Assembly (NCBI RefSeq): GCF_003390335.1
Contig: NZ_QUOU01000001.1
Coordinates: forward strand, 2,480,001-2,544,000
Origin: Thalassotalea euphylliae
GTDB lineage: Bacteria; Pseudomonadota; Gammaproteobacteria; Enterobacterales; Alteromonadaceae
Reading direction: 5' to 3'
DNA length: 64,000 nt
Shown: positions 17,779 through 26,967 of the stretch, in pieces
Layout of the letters: the number at the start of each line of letters is the position of its first letter
How positions within the stretch are numbered: the first letter of the stretch is position 1
Notes under the pieces: generated by a model
The model's input: the letters and a program-made list of their open reading frames with translations, nothing else
What the model was told of the DNA's origin: nothing
Databases searched by the model: none
Translations under genes and position numbers: made by a program

Positions 17779-20700
17779 TTAAACTTTACTGACCTTTATT
17801 TTGTAGAAGATACTGTAAAGCACAGGTACCGCGACCAAAGTAAGTAAAGTCGCAAATGCTAACCCTCCCATAATGGTCACCGACATATCCGCAAAGAATG
17901 GGTCGGCAATTAACGGCATTACCCCAAGAATCGTGGTAATCGCCGCTAAAGAAACAGGGCGTAAACGGCTCAAACTCGCATCAACAATGGCAATCCCTTT
18001 GGCCTTACCTTCTTCAATTTGCAGATCAATTTCTTCCAGTAACACAATGGCGTTTTTAATGAGCATACCGAATAAGCTCAAGAAACCGAGTAGCGACATA
18101 AAGCCAAATGGTAGGTCTGCCAACAACAAGCCGGCAACTACACCGACAATCGCCATTGGTACCACTAACCAAATGATCAGTGGCTGACGAGTGCGGCCAA
18201 ACAGCAACACACTAATGATAAACATCACCAAAAAGCCCAATGGTAAACCTTTACCTAATGCCGCTTGCGCATCGCGTGAGGATTCGAACTCACCGCCCCA
18301 CGCCAAATGATAGCCATCAGGTAGTTCAATGGCTTCAATTTGGGGGCGCATGCGATTAAACGCCGCACCAGCGGTTTCATCAAAGCCCGCTTCGGCCATC
18401 ACAGTGATTGTGCGAACGCGATCGCGACGATTGATCAGCATTTCTTCACTATCGTAGTAAGTGTTGCCACTCACTTGTCTAAACGGAATATAAGTTCGCT
18501 GGCTCGCGCTCCATACCAAACCATTTTCAAGGTTAGCTAACTGCGCTTGGCTAGCCTCACCTGTTGAGGTGCGATTTTTGGCGACAATCGAGTATAAATA
18601 ATCCCCGTCTTGTAGCTGCCCAACTTTTAATCCATTTGTGTAAAACTGTACCGCTTGATTGAAATCGCTACGTGATACGCCAGCAACACCTGCTGCGTTA
18701 ATGTCGTACTCTGGCACCAACACCATGCCTTTCGTTCGCCAGTTATGGCGTACATCGCGAATTCGACCATCGTTTAAATACAAGTTTTTCGCTTGCTCCG
18801 CTAAATCGCGCAGTACCACCGGATCTGGGCCGGAAAAACGCGCTTGTAATTTAGCACCAGCCCCTGGCCCGAATTGCATAATCTCTGGATAGAAATTTGC
18901 GTTCGGGTTAATCGCTTGCAAACGTTCTCCAACATCTTTAGCAATGCGTGGAATATCTTTCGCGTCCTCAACTCGTACCAAATACATACCGTAACTTTCG
19001 TTTGGCAATTGTGGTGAGTACACTAAAGTAAAACGATCAGCACCTTGGCCAATAAATGACGTTAATGACTGAACGCCCTCGGTCTCTAAAATCAACGACT
19101 CACCGGCCTTCATGTATTTTTCAGTCGCGCGAATATCACTATCTTGCGGCCCCCAATAATGCACAAAGAAATTTGGCGTATTTGACGGAGGGAAGAAACC
19201 TTGTTTGATCAGGCCAAAACTCCCGTAGGCACCGACCGTAATAGCAACCAAAAGCAAAATCGATAAGCCGCGATAATGCAGCGCATTGCGCAGTAACACT
19301 AAATAACCGCGATGGAAAAATGAATGCTGTTCATGTGCAGATTCGCTTTCGGCCACTTTGTAAAAATATTTCCCTAGCAATGGCGTTAATGACACTGCTA
19401 ATACCCAGCTCAACAGCAAGGAAATAAGTACAACCGCAAATAACGAGAAGAGAAACTCACCTGTCGCATCATCAGATAAACCAATACCACTAAACGCGGC
19501 GATACCAATAATGGTTGCCCCTAATAAAGGCCATTGCGTGCGTTTTACGATAAAGCTTGCCGATTCAAGTGCTGACTTGCCCTTTTCCATTCGCAGCATC
19601 ATGCCTTCGGCAACCACTATCGCATTATCAACCAGCATTCCCATGGCAATAACCATAGCGCCCAAAGAGATACGCTCAAGTTGCAAACCATACAGCCACA
19701 TAATCAGCACAGTACCCAACACAGTGACTAATAAAGTACCACCAACCACAATGCCTGAGCGCCAGCCCATAAATACACACAGTGCAATGGTAACCACGGC
19801 AACCGATATTTCGAGGTTTAAAATAAACCCATCAACGGCTTTATCGACAATTTTGGCTTGGTTGTATATTGATGAAACACTAATACCTGCGGGTAAGCTG
19901 GCTAGTACATTAGCTAGTTTTGCTTCAATACGTTCACCCACTTCAACGATGTTGACATCGTTTTGAGCAGAAACACTCAGCGTAATCGCGCTTTCGCCGT
20001 TGTAACGTTTTAAATCAGAGGGAATATCAACAGGCTCTAAGTGCAATCTTGCTACGTCTTTAATTTTAATTGACGCATTGCGCCCCGGTAATACGAACGA
20101 AATATTCTCGATTTCAGTGATTTTATCGGTCGCGGCAGAAACCGGAATACGAATTTGCTTATCCCCAATGTATAAACGGCCGCCAGCAAAGGGTTTTAGG
20201 TTACTTGCCAAAATCTGTTCAATATCGGGGAACGAAAGGCCAAGCCCAGCAATTTGGTATGGGTCGATCTCGGCGACAATTTGCTCCTCCAAAATGCCGC
20301 TGACCGCGACCTTGGCAACACCATCCACCGTCAGCAACTCACGGCGAATAATGCGTGAAAACTCGCGCATTTGATAAGCCGAAAAATCAGGTGCGGTTAA
20401 CGCATAATAAAGGCCAAAAACATCACCAAAATCGTCAATCACCAATGGCTGGCTAGCGCCCAATGGCAGGTCTGCGCGTACATCGCGTAAACGCTTTCTC
20501 AACTCATCCCATATTTGCGGTAGTAACGGCCCATCAAGGTTTGATTTTACCTCCATGGTAATGCGTGAAAAGCCCGGTTTGCTCTCTGATTCAACACGTT
20601 TTAGCTGCCACATTTGTTGCAGTGCTATTTCAAGCTGTTCGGTGACTTCTTTTTCTACTTTTTCAGCACTTGCGCCTGGGTAGTAGGTCATGATCACGGC

Positions 20701-20832
20701 TTGTTTGATGGTAAATGCAGGATCTTCTAATCGACCTATGTTACCTAACGCAATAACACCACCAACTAAAAAACACAGCGTGATCAACCACACATTTATT
20801 GGTCTTGTAAGTGCATAACGAGCGATATCCAT
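17779..20832 (-). CDS. RND-family efflux permease
   Basis: 1017 aa. MDIARYALTRPINVWLITL is a typical RND N-terminus, and YYPGASAEKVEKEVTEQLE is the conserved periplasmic pore-domain segment. Two sets of transmembrane helices flank large loops, with the proton-relay Asp-bearing helix around GMLVDNAIVVAEGM and the mirrored GMLIKNAIVLLEEI. It is the inner-membrane pump of a tripartite exporter. It begins 1 bp after the adaptor gene ends, and no outer-membrane channel gene is nearby, so it probably uses a shared TolC. Confidence 0.95.
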   Translation of the reverse strand: MDIARYALTRPINVWLITLCFLVGGVIALGNIGRLEDPAFTIKQAVIMTYYPGASAEKVEKEVTEQLEIALQQMWQLKRVESESKPGFSRITMEVKSNLDGPLLPQIWDELRKRLRDVRADLPLGASQPLVIDDFGDVFGLYYALTAPDFSAYQMREFSRIIRRELLTVDGVAKVAVSGILEEQIVAEIDPYQIAGLGLSFPDIEQILASNLKPFAGGRLYIGDKQIRIPVSAATDKITEIENISFVLPGRNASIKIKDVARLHLEPVDIPSDLKRYNGESAITLSVSAQNDVNIVEVGERIEAKLANVLASLPAGISVSSIYNQAKIVDKAVDGFILNLEISVAVVTIALCVFMGWRSGIVVGGTLLVTVLGTVLIMWLYGLQLERISLGAMVIAMGMLVDNAIVVAEGMMLRMEKGKSALESASFIVKRTQWPLLGATIIGIAAFSGIGLSDDATGEFLFSLFAVVLISLLLSWVLAVSLTPLLGKYFYKVAESESAHEQHSFFHRGYLVLLRNALHYRGLSILLLVAITVGAYGSFGLIKQGFFPPSNTPNFFVHYWGPQDSDIRATEKYMKAGESLILETEGVQSLTSFIGQGADRFTLVYSPQLPNESYGMYLVRVEDAKDIPRIAKDVGERLQAINPNANFYPEIMQFGPGAGAKLQARFSGPDPVVLRDLAEQAKNLYLNDGRIRDVRHNWRTKGMVLVPEYDINAAGVAGVSRSDFNQAVQFYTNGLKVGQLQDGDYLYSIVAKNRTSTGEASQAQLANLENGLVWSASQRTYIPFRQVSGNTYYDSEEMLINRRDRVRTITVMAEAGFDETAGAAFNRMRPQIEAIELPDGYHLAWGGEFESSRDAQAALGKGLPLGFLVMFIISVLLFGRTRQPLIIWLVVPMAIVGVVAGLLLADLPFGFMSLLGFLSLFGMLIKNAIVLLEEIDLQIEEGKAKGIAIVDASLSRLRPVSLAAITTILGVMPLIADPFFADMSVTIMGGLAFATLLTLVAVPVLYSIFYKIKVSKV

Positions 20833-20833
20833 A

Positions 20834-21883
20834 TTAGAAATCCGCCTGATATTCTTTAACTTTCAACGCTTCTCGCATTTGCTGAACTGCGGCAGAAACC
20901 ACTTTGTTGCCCGATGTTAAGCCGCTGGCAATTATGGCGTACTCACCTTTAATTGCAGTAATATCTACAGAAGCTTTGTTCACTGTGCTGGTATCAGCGT
21001 CAAACAGCCACACGTAAAAGCCTTTGTCTTTACTACCGGTTAACGCATTCAGCGGCACTAATAACGCCTCTTGCACTTGATCGTTATTGGTAATTTTTAC
21101 CGTCGCACGTGAACCCGGGTAAAACAGCTCTGTCACTTCTCCGTCAATCGCAAAGGTAATTTTGTATGTTTGAGCAACCGGATCTGGCGTTGTTTCGTGC
21201 TCGACATAATGAATATCAAAAATCTGTTGCTCGTGACCGATCACTGAAGCCGTCGCTTTAATTTGACGATTGCCCGCATTGGCGGTCATTACACGCTCTG
21301 GTACTTCAAATGAAAAGTACAGCTCAGATCTGTCTTGAATATTGGCGACCGTATCACCTGCGCGCACGTAACTGTTGTTTTCAATTAAACGCGTACCGAT
21401 CACCGCATCAAACGGTGCGCGAATCGTACAGTAACTTAAATCTTGTTCAGCATCTTCGAGCGCAATTTTAGTGAGGGTGAATAGCGACTGAGCATCATCT
21501 AGTTCACGCTGCGATGCGACATTTTTAGCGTGAACTTCTTTAATTCTGCGCAGTGAACGAGCGGCGTCTTGATGGCGAGTACGGCTTTCTTCAACCTTGC
21601 GGCGAAACGGTGCAGGATCAATTTTCGCTAGTACCTCACCTTTTTTGACCACACTGCCTTCAACCAGCTGCTCTTCGATCAAACGCCCTGATACTTCAAA
21701 TTTCACATCAACGTCTTTCACTGCCGACACTAACGCCGGAAATTCGTAGACTTCATTGACATTCGTTGCCTTTACCTCAGTTAGCTGTACAACTAAAGGC
21801 GGCTTTTCTTTTACCTCTACAACTTGTTCTGAGCACGCTTGTAACAGTAGCGCTGTCATAATTATCAATAGTCGAAACACCAT
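20834..21883 (-). CDS. RND efflux periplasmic adaptor (membrane fusion lipoprotein)
   Basis: 349 aa from the ATG at 21883, chosen because TAGGAGTT sits directly upstream; the longer frame to 21931 has no such site. The signal peptide ends in ALLLQAC, a lipobox. A lipoyl/barrel-sandwich portion (FEVSGRLIEEQLVEGSVVKKGEVLAKID) flanks a helical hairpin (RTRHQDAARSLRRIKEVHAKN), followed by beta-barrel and membrane-proximal domains. It links the RND pump to an outer-membrane channel. It is divergent from the tetR gene. Confidence 0.93.
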   Translation of the reverse strand: MVFRLLIIMTALLLQACSEQVVEVKEKPPLVVQLTEVKATNVNEVYEFPALVSAVKDVDVKFEVSGRLIEEQLVEGSVVKKGEVLAKIDPAPFRRKVEESRTRHQDAARSLRRIKEVHAKNVASQRELDDAQSLFTLTKIALEDAEQDLSYCTIRAPFDAVIGTRLIENNSYVRAGDTVANIQDRSELYFSFEVPERVMTANAGNRQIKATASVIGHEQQIFDIHYVEHETTPDPVAQTYKITFAIDGEVTELFYPGSRATVKITNNDQVQEALLVPLNALTGSKDKGFYVWLFDADTSTVNKASVDITAIKGEYAIIASGLTSGNKVVSAAVQQMREALKVKEYQADF

Positions 21884-21970
21884 AACTCCTAGATTTGTCA
21901 GCCTCTTAGGCGAGAAATTTCTCAATATCAACGGAGATTAGTATCACCGGCAATATAGGGATAAAGCACT

Positions 21971-21991
21971 ATATAAACTGTTGGTTTACAT
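21971..21991. promoter_or_regulatory. Candidate TetR operator
   Basis: An inverted repeat, ATAAAC-TGTTG-GTTTAC, lies in the divergent region between the adaptor gene and tetR. It is a plausible site for the TetR regulator; assignment is by position and symmetry only. Confidence 0.5.
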
Positions 21992-22046
21992 ATTTTGGCG
22001 AATACTAGCACAAGTTTACAGTTTGTCACAATGTGTATACTTGTAT

Positions 22047-22062
22047 TGTGAATTCAATCACA
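22047..22062. promoter_or_regulatory. Candidate CRP site
   Basis: TGTGA-N6-TCACA, a perfect match to the CRP half-sites, lies 47 bp before the tetR start in the divergent promoter region. It may couple the efflux locus to cAMP-CRP. Confidence 0.6.
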
Positions 22063-22108
22063 ACACATTATCATTGTTTTTAACTAGCCATTGAGTCGGT
22101 ATTAAATC

Positions 22109-22696
22109 GTGCCTAAATCAACTTCAAAAATTGTCAATGCTGCCAGAGAATGCTTTTTTCAACATGGCTATAATGCGAGCAACGTCTCTTTGATTGCGCG
22201 TTATGCAGATATTTCACGTGCCACGATTTATAAGACCTTTAGCTCGAAGGAGGCCCTGTTTCAGGCAATGGTGAAAAGCCAATTTGCAGAATATGAGATT
22301 GCGGTTTCAACCTATGCCGCATCTAAGCAAGACTTTTGGCAAGATACAGAGCAACTGTTCGTCAATCGTTGCCAAGGCATGTTTGACGATATCCCCAGCC
22401 AACTGATCAGAACCGAACTTGTTCACGCAGGCCACACCTTGTGCCAGGACCTGATCGACAGCGAACAAGAAGAAATGCAATCGGCAATTGTTAAAAGGTT
22501 AGAGGCTGAGATTGCCGCTGGTAGGCTCACACTAGCACGTATTAATATGACCCCTGCACAATTTGCCAATGCCATGCAATCAATGCCTATTGGTATCTTC
22601 TTTTCTAGCAGTGAAGCCGATGATTTAGGTACGTTAAAACAAGTGTTAACCATTTTTAGCGTAAGCACTCGTGTTGATAACGAAAGTACGGAATAG
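22109..22696 (+). CDS. TetR/AcrR family regulator
   Basis: 195 aa from a GTG start. The N-terminal helix-turn-helix (NAARECFFQHGYNASNVSLI, then ATIYKTFSSKEALFQAMV) is clear, followed by a variable ligand domain of the AefR/C-terminal TetR type. It is divergent from the RND adaptor and pump genes, so it is very probably their local repressor. Confidence 0.92.
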   Translation: MPKSTSKIVNAARECFFQHGYNASNVSLIARYADISRATIYKTFSSKEALFQAMVKSQFAEYEIAVSTYAASKQDFWQDTEQLFVNRCQGMFDDIPSQLIRTELVHAGHTLCQDLIDSEQEEMQSAIVKRLEAEIAAGRLTLARINMTPAQFANAMQSMPIGIFFSSSEADDLGTLKQVLTIFSVSTRVDNESTE

Positions 22697-22940
22697 CCTT
22701 AAACGCTAATTAAACCTAAACAAAGCTCTAAACCTCGTATCAAACTGGGTTTATTCATTTTAGCCAGTAGCGAGTGGCTGCTCTTGAACTAGCAGTAATC
22801 AACAGTTAGCCTCCTATTTCAACCTTCAAATCACCATTACCTAAAGTTATAAAAGCACAAATAAATAGAATGCCTGCGCGAATATTTCGCACGATATACT
22901 GCTAAAATCACCATAACAACAAGCACAATAGGCACTTCTC

Positions 22941-25007
22941 ATGAATATTTTTGGCTCATCGCTGCCAAAGCTTTCCACCACCGCAGTTTTATTTGCAACA
23001 CTTGCACCTTCATTTGCCAGCAATGCGGCAACACATTTTGAGGCAGCAGTCGCAGATGAAAACAATCGTCCAATTAAGGATGTTGAAATCACTGTTAACG
23101 GTAAGAAAGTTAGCTCAAGCAAAAACGGGAAATTTAAACTGGCCCTACCTGAACAAGATTACTACCAAGTTGAGTTTTCAAAAGCGAACTATTACTCAAG
23201 AGTTCACACCTATAGCCATGAAGAACTAGCAAATTTGAACACTGCTGAGCCTTTTCAGCTGATAAAGAAAAAAGCGGGTCGTGTGATGTTCGCCTTTGGT
23301 GGCGATGTGATGATGGGACGCCGCTACTACAAGCCTTATTTTGACGATCCGGTTTTGATCAAACCAGACTCGATTTTACAAGACAGTAAAGCGCTTGTTG
23401 AACATGTAAAACCTTACATGAGTGTCGCTGATGTGGCGGCCGTTAACTTGGAAACACAATTATCTGCGCACGAACCTAGCCAGCGCATGAATAAATCCGT
23501 CACTTTCTACTCTGCGCCAGAAACGATTGAGGCTTTACAGTGGGCAGGTGTCGATTACGTCACACTGGGCAATAATCACACCTACGATTATATGGATGAG
23601 GGGTTAATTTCTACGTTGAACGCACTAGACAAAGCTGAGCTACCTTATTCTGGTGCGGGTTACAATGAAGCTCAAGCATTGAAACCACACCAAATGAAAG
23701 TCAATGGCCAAGCGCTTGGCTTATTAGGCTATGTCGGCTGGCACGGCAGTAAAAAGCCCACACAAACGGCAGATGCCAACCAAGGTGGCGCAGCATTTGG
23801 CAATATGAAAAACATTACCGAATCGGTAAGTAACGCTAAACAACAAGGGATGCTCCCTATTGTGCAATACCACGGCGGTTTAGAATACGTTAAAGAGCCA
23901 ACCGGAGTCACTGAGCAGCGCTTAAAAAGTGCAGTCAATGAAGGTGCCGCTTTGATCGTTGCTCACCACCCCCACGTAACGCAAGGTATTGAATTATACC
24001 AAGGCAAGCTCATCGCCTACTCGATGGGTAATTTTATTTTCGACCAAAACTTTAGTGCCACGCAACATAGCTATATCCTTTATGTATGGCTAGATGACGG
24101 TGAATTTAGCCGCGCAGAGCTGGTGCCGATTTACGTGCGCGACTACAAGCCCACACCCGCGATGGACAACGAGCGAAACCGTGCCCTCACTCGAATTGCC
24201 ACGCTGTCAGCTAAGCGAAATACGCATATTATTGACCATCACGGCCATGGCGTGATTTACGCATCAAATACAGCGAAAGATAACTCACAACAAAAATACA
24301 CGGTTGATTTCAGTCAACAAACAACCGCTGCTATTCCATACAAAACTTGGTCAGAAAACATTTCAACGGTAAAACTACCCGATGCCAGCCTTTACTACCG
24401 CCTTGGCAATAACTTAGTAAACGGCAGCGATTTTGAACAATTCAAATGGTTCGACTCGCCAGAGCGCAATTTCAAACTGCCGGACAATTGGCAGCTGGTA
24501 CCTAATGGCCATCAAAGTGATCAGGCAATGCAAATAACCGTCGATAATAAATCGTCAAGCCTATTTGGCATGAAGCATTTTCGCCGTGTATACACAGCTG
24601 ATAATCCAATGACGATGTCTGTGCAAGCAAAAACCGATAAACCCGTCAAAGTTAATGTGTATTGGCAAGGTCGCCGAAGTGGTCAAAAACTGTTAGATGC
24701 CTATGCCACCAGCCCTAAACAATTTATCCAATCGTTTGAGCTTACTAAAAGCCTTGATTGGCAAGCGCTTGAAGTTGAATTTGACTCACCGCGTATACGC
24801 TATCGCAGCTACCGTGTACTGGTTGAATTTGAAAATATGGGCAACGATGATGCTAATGTTTTACTCGATAACTTTGCGTTAGTTGAGTGGCATACCGCGT
24901 TCCAACAAAACGTTAAACCATTTACGCTCGATGAAGATGGCCAAATGGCAGACTATATCGGTGTCAGTAAAACTGTTGGCAAAGCAGTAAGAATTAACAG
25001 CCACTAA
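22941..25007 (+). CDS. CapA-family metallophosphatase-like protein with extra beta domains
   Basis: 688 aa. An N-terminal signal peptide ends near SNAAT. A carboxypeptidase-regulatory-like beta domain (about 30-105) precedes a CapA/PgsA (PGA_cap) domain with FGGDVMMGRR, VNLETQLS, LGNNHTYDY, AHHPHVTQG and YSMGNFIFD, the motifs of the metallophosphatase fold. The C-terminal 200 residues look like a carbohydrate-binding beta-sandwich. The CapA family takes part in poly-gamma-glutamate or capsule handling; here the substrate is unknown. It is the last chromosomal gene before the integron platform. Confidence 0.87.
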   Translation: MNIFGSSLPKLSTTAVLFATLAPSFASNAATHFEAAVADENNRPIKDVEITVNGKKVSSSKNGKFKLALPEQDYYQVEFSKANYYSRVHTYSHEELANLNTAEPFQLIKKKAGRVMFAFGGDVMMGRRYYKPYFDDPVLIKPDSILQDSKALVEHVKPYMSVADVAAVNLETQLSAHEPSQRMNKSVTFYSAPETIEALQWAGVDYVTLGNNHTYDYMDEGLISTLNALDKAELPYSGAGYNEAQALKPHQMKVNGQALGLLGYVGWHGSKKPTQTADANQGGAAFGNMKNITESVSNAKQQGMLPIVQYHGGLEYVKEPTGVTEQRLKSAVNEGAALIVAHHPHVTQGIELYQGKLIAYSMGNFIFDQNFSATQHSYILYVWLDDGEFSRAELVPIYVRDYKPTPAMDNERNRALTRIATLSAKRNTHIIDHHGHGVIYASNTAKDNSQQKYTVDFSQQTTAAIPYKTWSENISTVKLPDASLYYRLGNNLVNGSDFEQFKWFDSPERNFKLPDNWQLVPNGHQSDQAMQITVDNKSSSLFGMKHFRRVYTADNPMTMSVQAKTDKPVKVNVYWQGRRSGQKLLDAYATSPKQFIQSFELTKSLDWQALEVEFDSPRIRYRSYRVLVEFENMGNDDANVLLDNFALVEWHTAFQQNVKPFTLDEDGQMADYIGVSKTVGKAVRINSH

Positions 25008-25042
25008 CGGCTGATACTTATCAGAGAAATACAAAACCTAAC

Positions 25043-25083
25043 AAGCTTACTTTGTGGATTTTGCTAAGTAAGCTTTTTATTTT
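25043..25083 (+). terminator. Terminator after the CapA-like gene
   Basis: AAGCTTACTT (25043-25052) pairs perfectly with AAGTAAGCTT (25066-25075), followed by TTTATTTT. From here to 25205 no gene or integrase remnant is recognised. Confidence 0.85.
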
Positions 25084-25205
25084 CCAATGTATGTAATTTT
25101 CCTCACAGCATACTAACGTATTTCATAATCCAAAACCGTAAAGGCTCCTTGTCTACACATTAAAGTTTGTTGGTTACCCTAGAAGCTTCAAGCTCAACAT
25201 CATAA

Positions 25206-25221
25206 CTGTATATTTATACAG
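25206..25221. promoter_or_regulatory. LexA (SOS) box at the head of the cassette array
   Basis: CTGTATATTTATACAG fits the gammaproteobacterial LexA consensus CTGT-N8-ACAG perfectly and is fully palindromic. In integrons a LexA box normally controls the integrase promoter next to attI. Here it survives about 190 bp before the first cassette junction, although no integrase gene is present. Confidence 0.8.
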
Positions 25222-25253
25222 GAATCAAAGTTCTAAGTAGATTTCAGGATCGT

Positions 25254-25392
25254 GGACATTTTGTCCAACTTTATCCTTGATTCATATAGAACTTAACCAA
25301 AACAGTTGAAGTATTATAAACTTAGCGTATTGTTGGAAATCATTAAGAATATTATTGGACAAAATGTCGGGAGAAAACTGGACATTTTGTCA
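25254..25392. repeat. Three GGACAWWWTGTC palindromic motifs
   Basis: GGACATTTTGTCC (25254-25266), GGACAAAATGTC (25357-25368) and GGACATTTTGTCA (25380-25392) are three near-palindromic copies immediately before the first cassette junction. They may be integrase or regulator binding sites of the old attI region; this is inferred from position. Confidence 0.6.
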
Positions 25393-25410
25393 CATAATAA
25401 ATTGTTAGGT
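25393..25410 (+). other. attI-like junction at the array head
   Basis: GTTAGGT (25404-25410) fits the core GTTRRRY and marks the recombination point G25404/T25405 where the first cassette begins. No attC 5' half lies upstream, so this is the attI position or its remnant. Confidence 0.6.
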
Positions 25411-25447
25411 TCACCCAAATTATCCAGCCGTGGTGCTAAGGACATAT

Positions 25448-25855
25448 ATGAATAACATTCATCTTTTTGCAGCCTTTTTCATCATTTATTTTTTATCTGG
25501 CTGTGCTGTCGGCTATGAACCTTGGGCAGAATTTCAAGACAAATTAATTGGGAAAAAAGCTTGGCGGATGGAGCCCCATAGGTTTGAGAATGCAGGTGAG
25601 CTTATTCGTGCTGATTATTTAGTAGCAGGAGAAGGCTTTACTCACACCTCAGTCAATGAAAACGGTGACATTATTCAACATTGGTTTGATGCTGAGGTTC
25701 TCCCAAACTTTTACAACAAAAATGAGATGCGTGGACACAAAGAATGGATCGGAAAATGTAAATTTTACCTAGTAGTAGATCCCGAAACATACGTAATAAA
25801 AAGCTGGGGCCATGATGAAGGCGGTAATCCACAAAGTTGTAGGCATTGGCCTTAG
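25448..25855 (+). CDS. Cassette 1: small lipoprotein of unknown function (copy A)
   Basis: 135 aa from the ATG at 25448, preceded by AAGGACAT. The signal peptide ends in FLSGC, a lipobox, giving an outer- or inner-membrane-anchored lipoprotein. The mature part is rich in aromatic residues (GYEPWAEFQDKL, HRFENAGELIRADY), with two further cysteines near the C-terminus, and I do not recognise the family. It is the first gene of the array, closest to any integron promoter. An identical copy is at 31271. Confidence 0.75.
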   Translation: MNNIHLFAAFFIIYFLSGCAVGYEPWAEFQDKLIGKKAWRMEPHRFENAGELIRADYLVAGEGFTHTSVNENGDIIQHWFDAEVLPNFYNKNEMRGHKEWIGKCKFYLVVDPETYVIKSWGHDEGGNPQSCRHWP

Positions 25856-25864
25856 AGGTTATGA

Positions 25865-25967
25865 ACCTAACAAGGCCATTATGGCAGGGACGCAAAACGC
25901 TTGGCTTGCGCTCCTTCGTCGCTGATTTTAGCCAAGCATTTGTGCGCCCCATATGGCGGCGTTATGT
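25865..25967 (+). other. attC 1
   Basis: R'' ACCTAAC and R' GTTATGT flank an imperfect hairpin centred on GCTTGGCT/AGCCAAGC. Confidence 0.9.
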
Positions 25968-26287
25968 ACCACCACAATTTCAAGGATGAAGGTTAATCAA
26001 ATCAAGCGCCCTATTCTAAATTTAATCGCACGTTCATGTGTTTTTCGCCGATTGTAATTAGCTTTATTTTCTAGAACAATTGGCGGCTCAAAATTCGGAT
26101 TTAGTGTGTTGTGGTGGCGAGTTGCTGGCAGGTTAGGTACGTATACTTTCTAGGTTTAGCTGTTAATCTAACTTTCGGTAAAGTAAGAAAAATTACATAA
26201 CAAAACAATCAAACGGACGCGTAACGCTTGGCTCGCGCTCGTTCCTCGCTTAGTTTAGCCAAGCATTACTTGCCGCTTATTGCGGCG
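25962..26287 (+). repeat. Cassette 2: family I cassette without large ORF
   Basis: Starts TGTACCACCACAATTTC. Outer arms CCACCACAA (25969-25977) and TTGTGGTGG (26109-26117) are complementary, as are inner arms GCCGATTG (26047-26054) and CAATTGGC (26077-26084, one G-U). A micro-ORF at 25986-26057 encodes 23 residues ending ARSCVFRRL. Nine copies of this family occur in the array. Confidence 0.75.
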
Positions 26288-26293
26288 TTAGGC
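26195..26293 (+). other. attC 2
   Basis: R'' ACATAAC, R' GTTAGGC, with the hairpin GCTTGGCT/AGCCAAGC. Confidence 0.9.
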
Positions 26294-26297
26294 TTTT

Positions 26298-26873
26298 ATG
26301 GAGCATATGAGTAAATTCAGCATAAAATCCAACATTTGCCCTGATTCTTCCGAAATAACATACACCACTTTCTATGATGGTAAAAAATGCCAACATCAAG
26401 AAGTTACAGGAAAAATTGCAAAGAGAAGATTAGCTTTGGAGTACATAGTTAGAGACTTGTCTTCTTGTTTTGAATATCTACATTTACTCAAAAGCTGCCA
26501 AGAATCAGAAATAGCAAAACCTATATATGATGCCTTTGTTATTAAATATGGAAAGTGTTTTGCTTCAGGCAATGAACGTGGGCTGTCTTTAAAACCCAAA
26601 AATTATTTTCAAAATGAATCTATGTTTTATAAGACTCACCTAAACATTATAAAAACCAGAAACAAATATGTAGCTCATTCGGATAGTAGTGTTTATGAGC
26701 AAGGAGAGGTTTATTTAGCGACTAATGGCAGCGAGTCAAAGGTTTTTATTCCTGTAATCAACTACTCTCACCCAACAGATAAATCACTTGATCGGGAAAT
26801 AGAGCTTTGCAAGCACTTAACTTCAAAAGTTGTGCTTGAGATTCAAAAACTTGATAGTAAGATCAAAGCCTAA
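26298..26873 (+). CDS. Cassette 3: hypothetical protein with HEPN-like R-x5-H motif (copy A)
   Basis: 191 aa, or 188 from the ATG at 26307, which has GGAG in front. The family is not recognised with certainty. A helical middle section YDAFVIKYGKCFASG and TRNKYVAHSD resemble the cassette protein at 48491 (LTFYGKCFTKCDG and LRHNFAAHSG). RNKYVAH fits the R-x4-6-H signature of HEPN ribonuclease-type domains, as in AbiU2-like proteins, but activity is only inferred. The stop codon lies within the R'' box of attC 3. An identical copy is at 30564. Confidence 0.7.
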   Translation: MEHMSKFSIKSNICPDSSEITYTTFYDGKKCQHQEVTGKIAKRRLALEYIVRDLSSCFEYLHLLKSCQESEIAKPIYDAFVIKYGKCFASGNERGLSLKPKNYFQNESMFYKTHLNIIKTRNKYVAHSDSSVYEQGEVYLATNGSESKVFIPVINYSHPTDKSLDREIELCKHLTSKVVLEIQKLDSKIKA

Positions 26874-26967
26874 CAAGCGCATTAACAGGGACAAAAAACT
26901 GTTGGCTTTTGCTCCTTCGTCGCTGATTATAGCCAACAATTTTTTGCCCGTTATGCGGGCGTTATGC
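26868..26967 (+). other. attC 3
   Basis: R'' GCCTAAC contains the stop of the preceding gene; R' is GTTATGC, with the hairpin TGTTGGCT/AGCCAACA. Confidence 0.9.

Noticed and set aside
25036..25042. ACCTAAC near the CapA terminator as an attC R'' box
   Set aside because: No matching R' box or attC hairpin follows at attC distance; the bases belong to the terminator surroundings.
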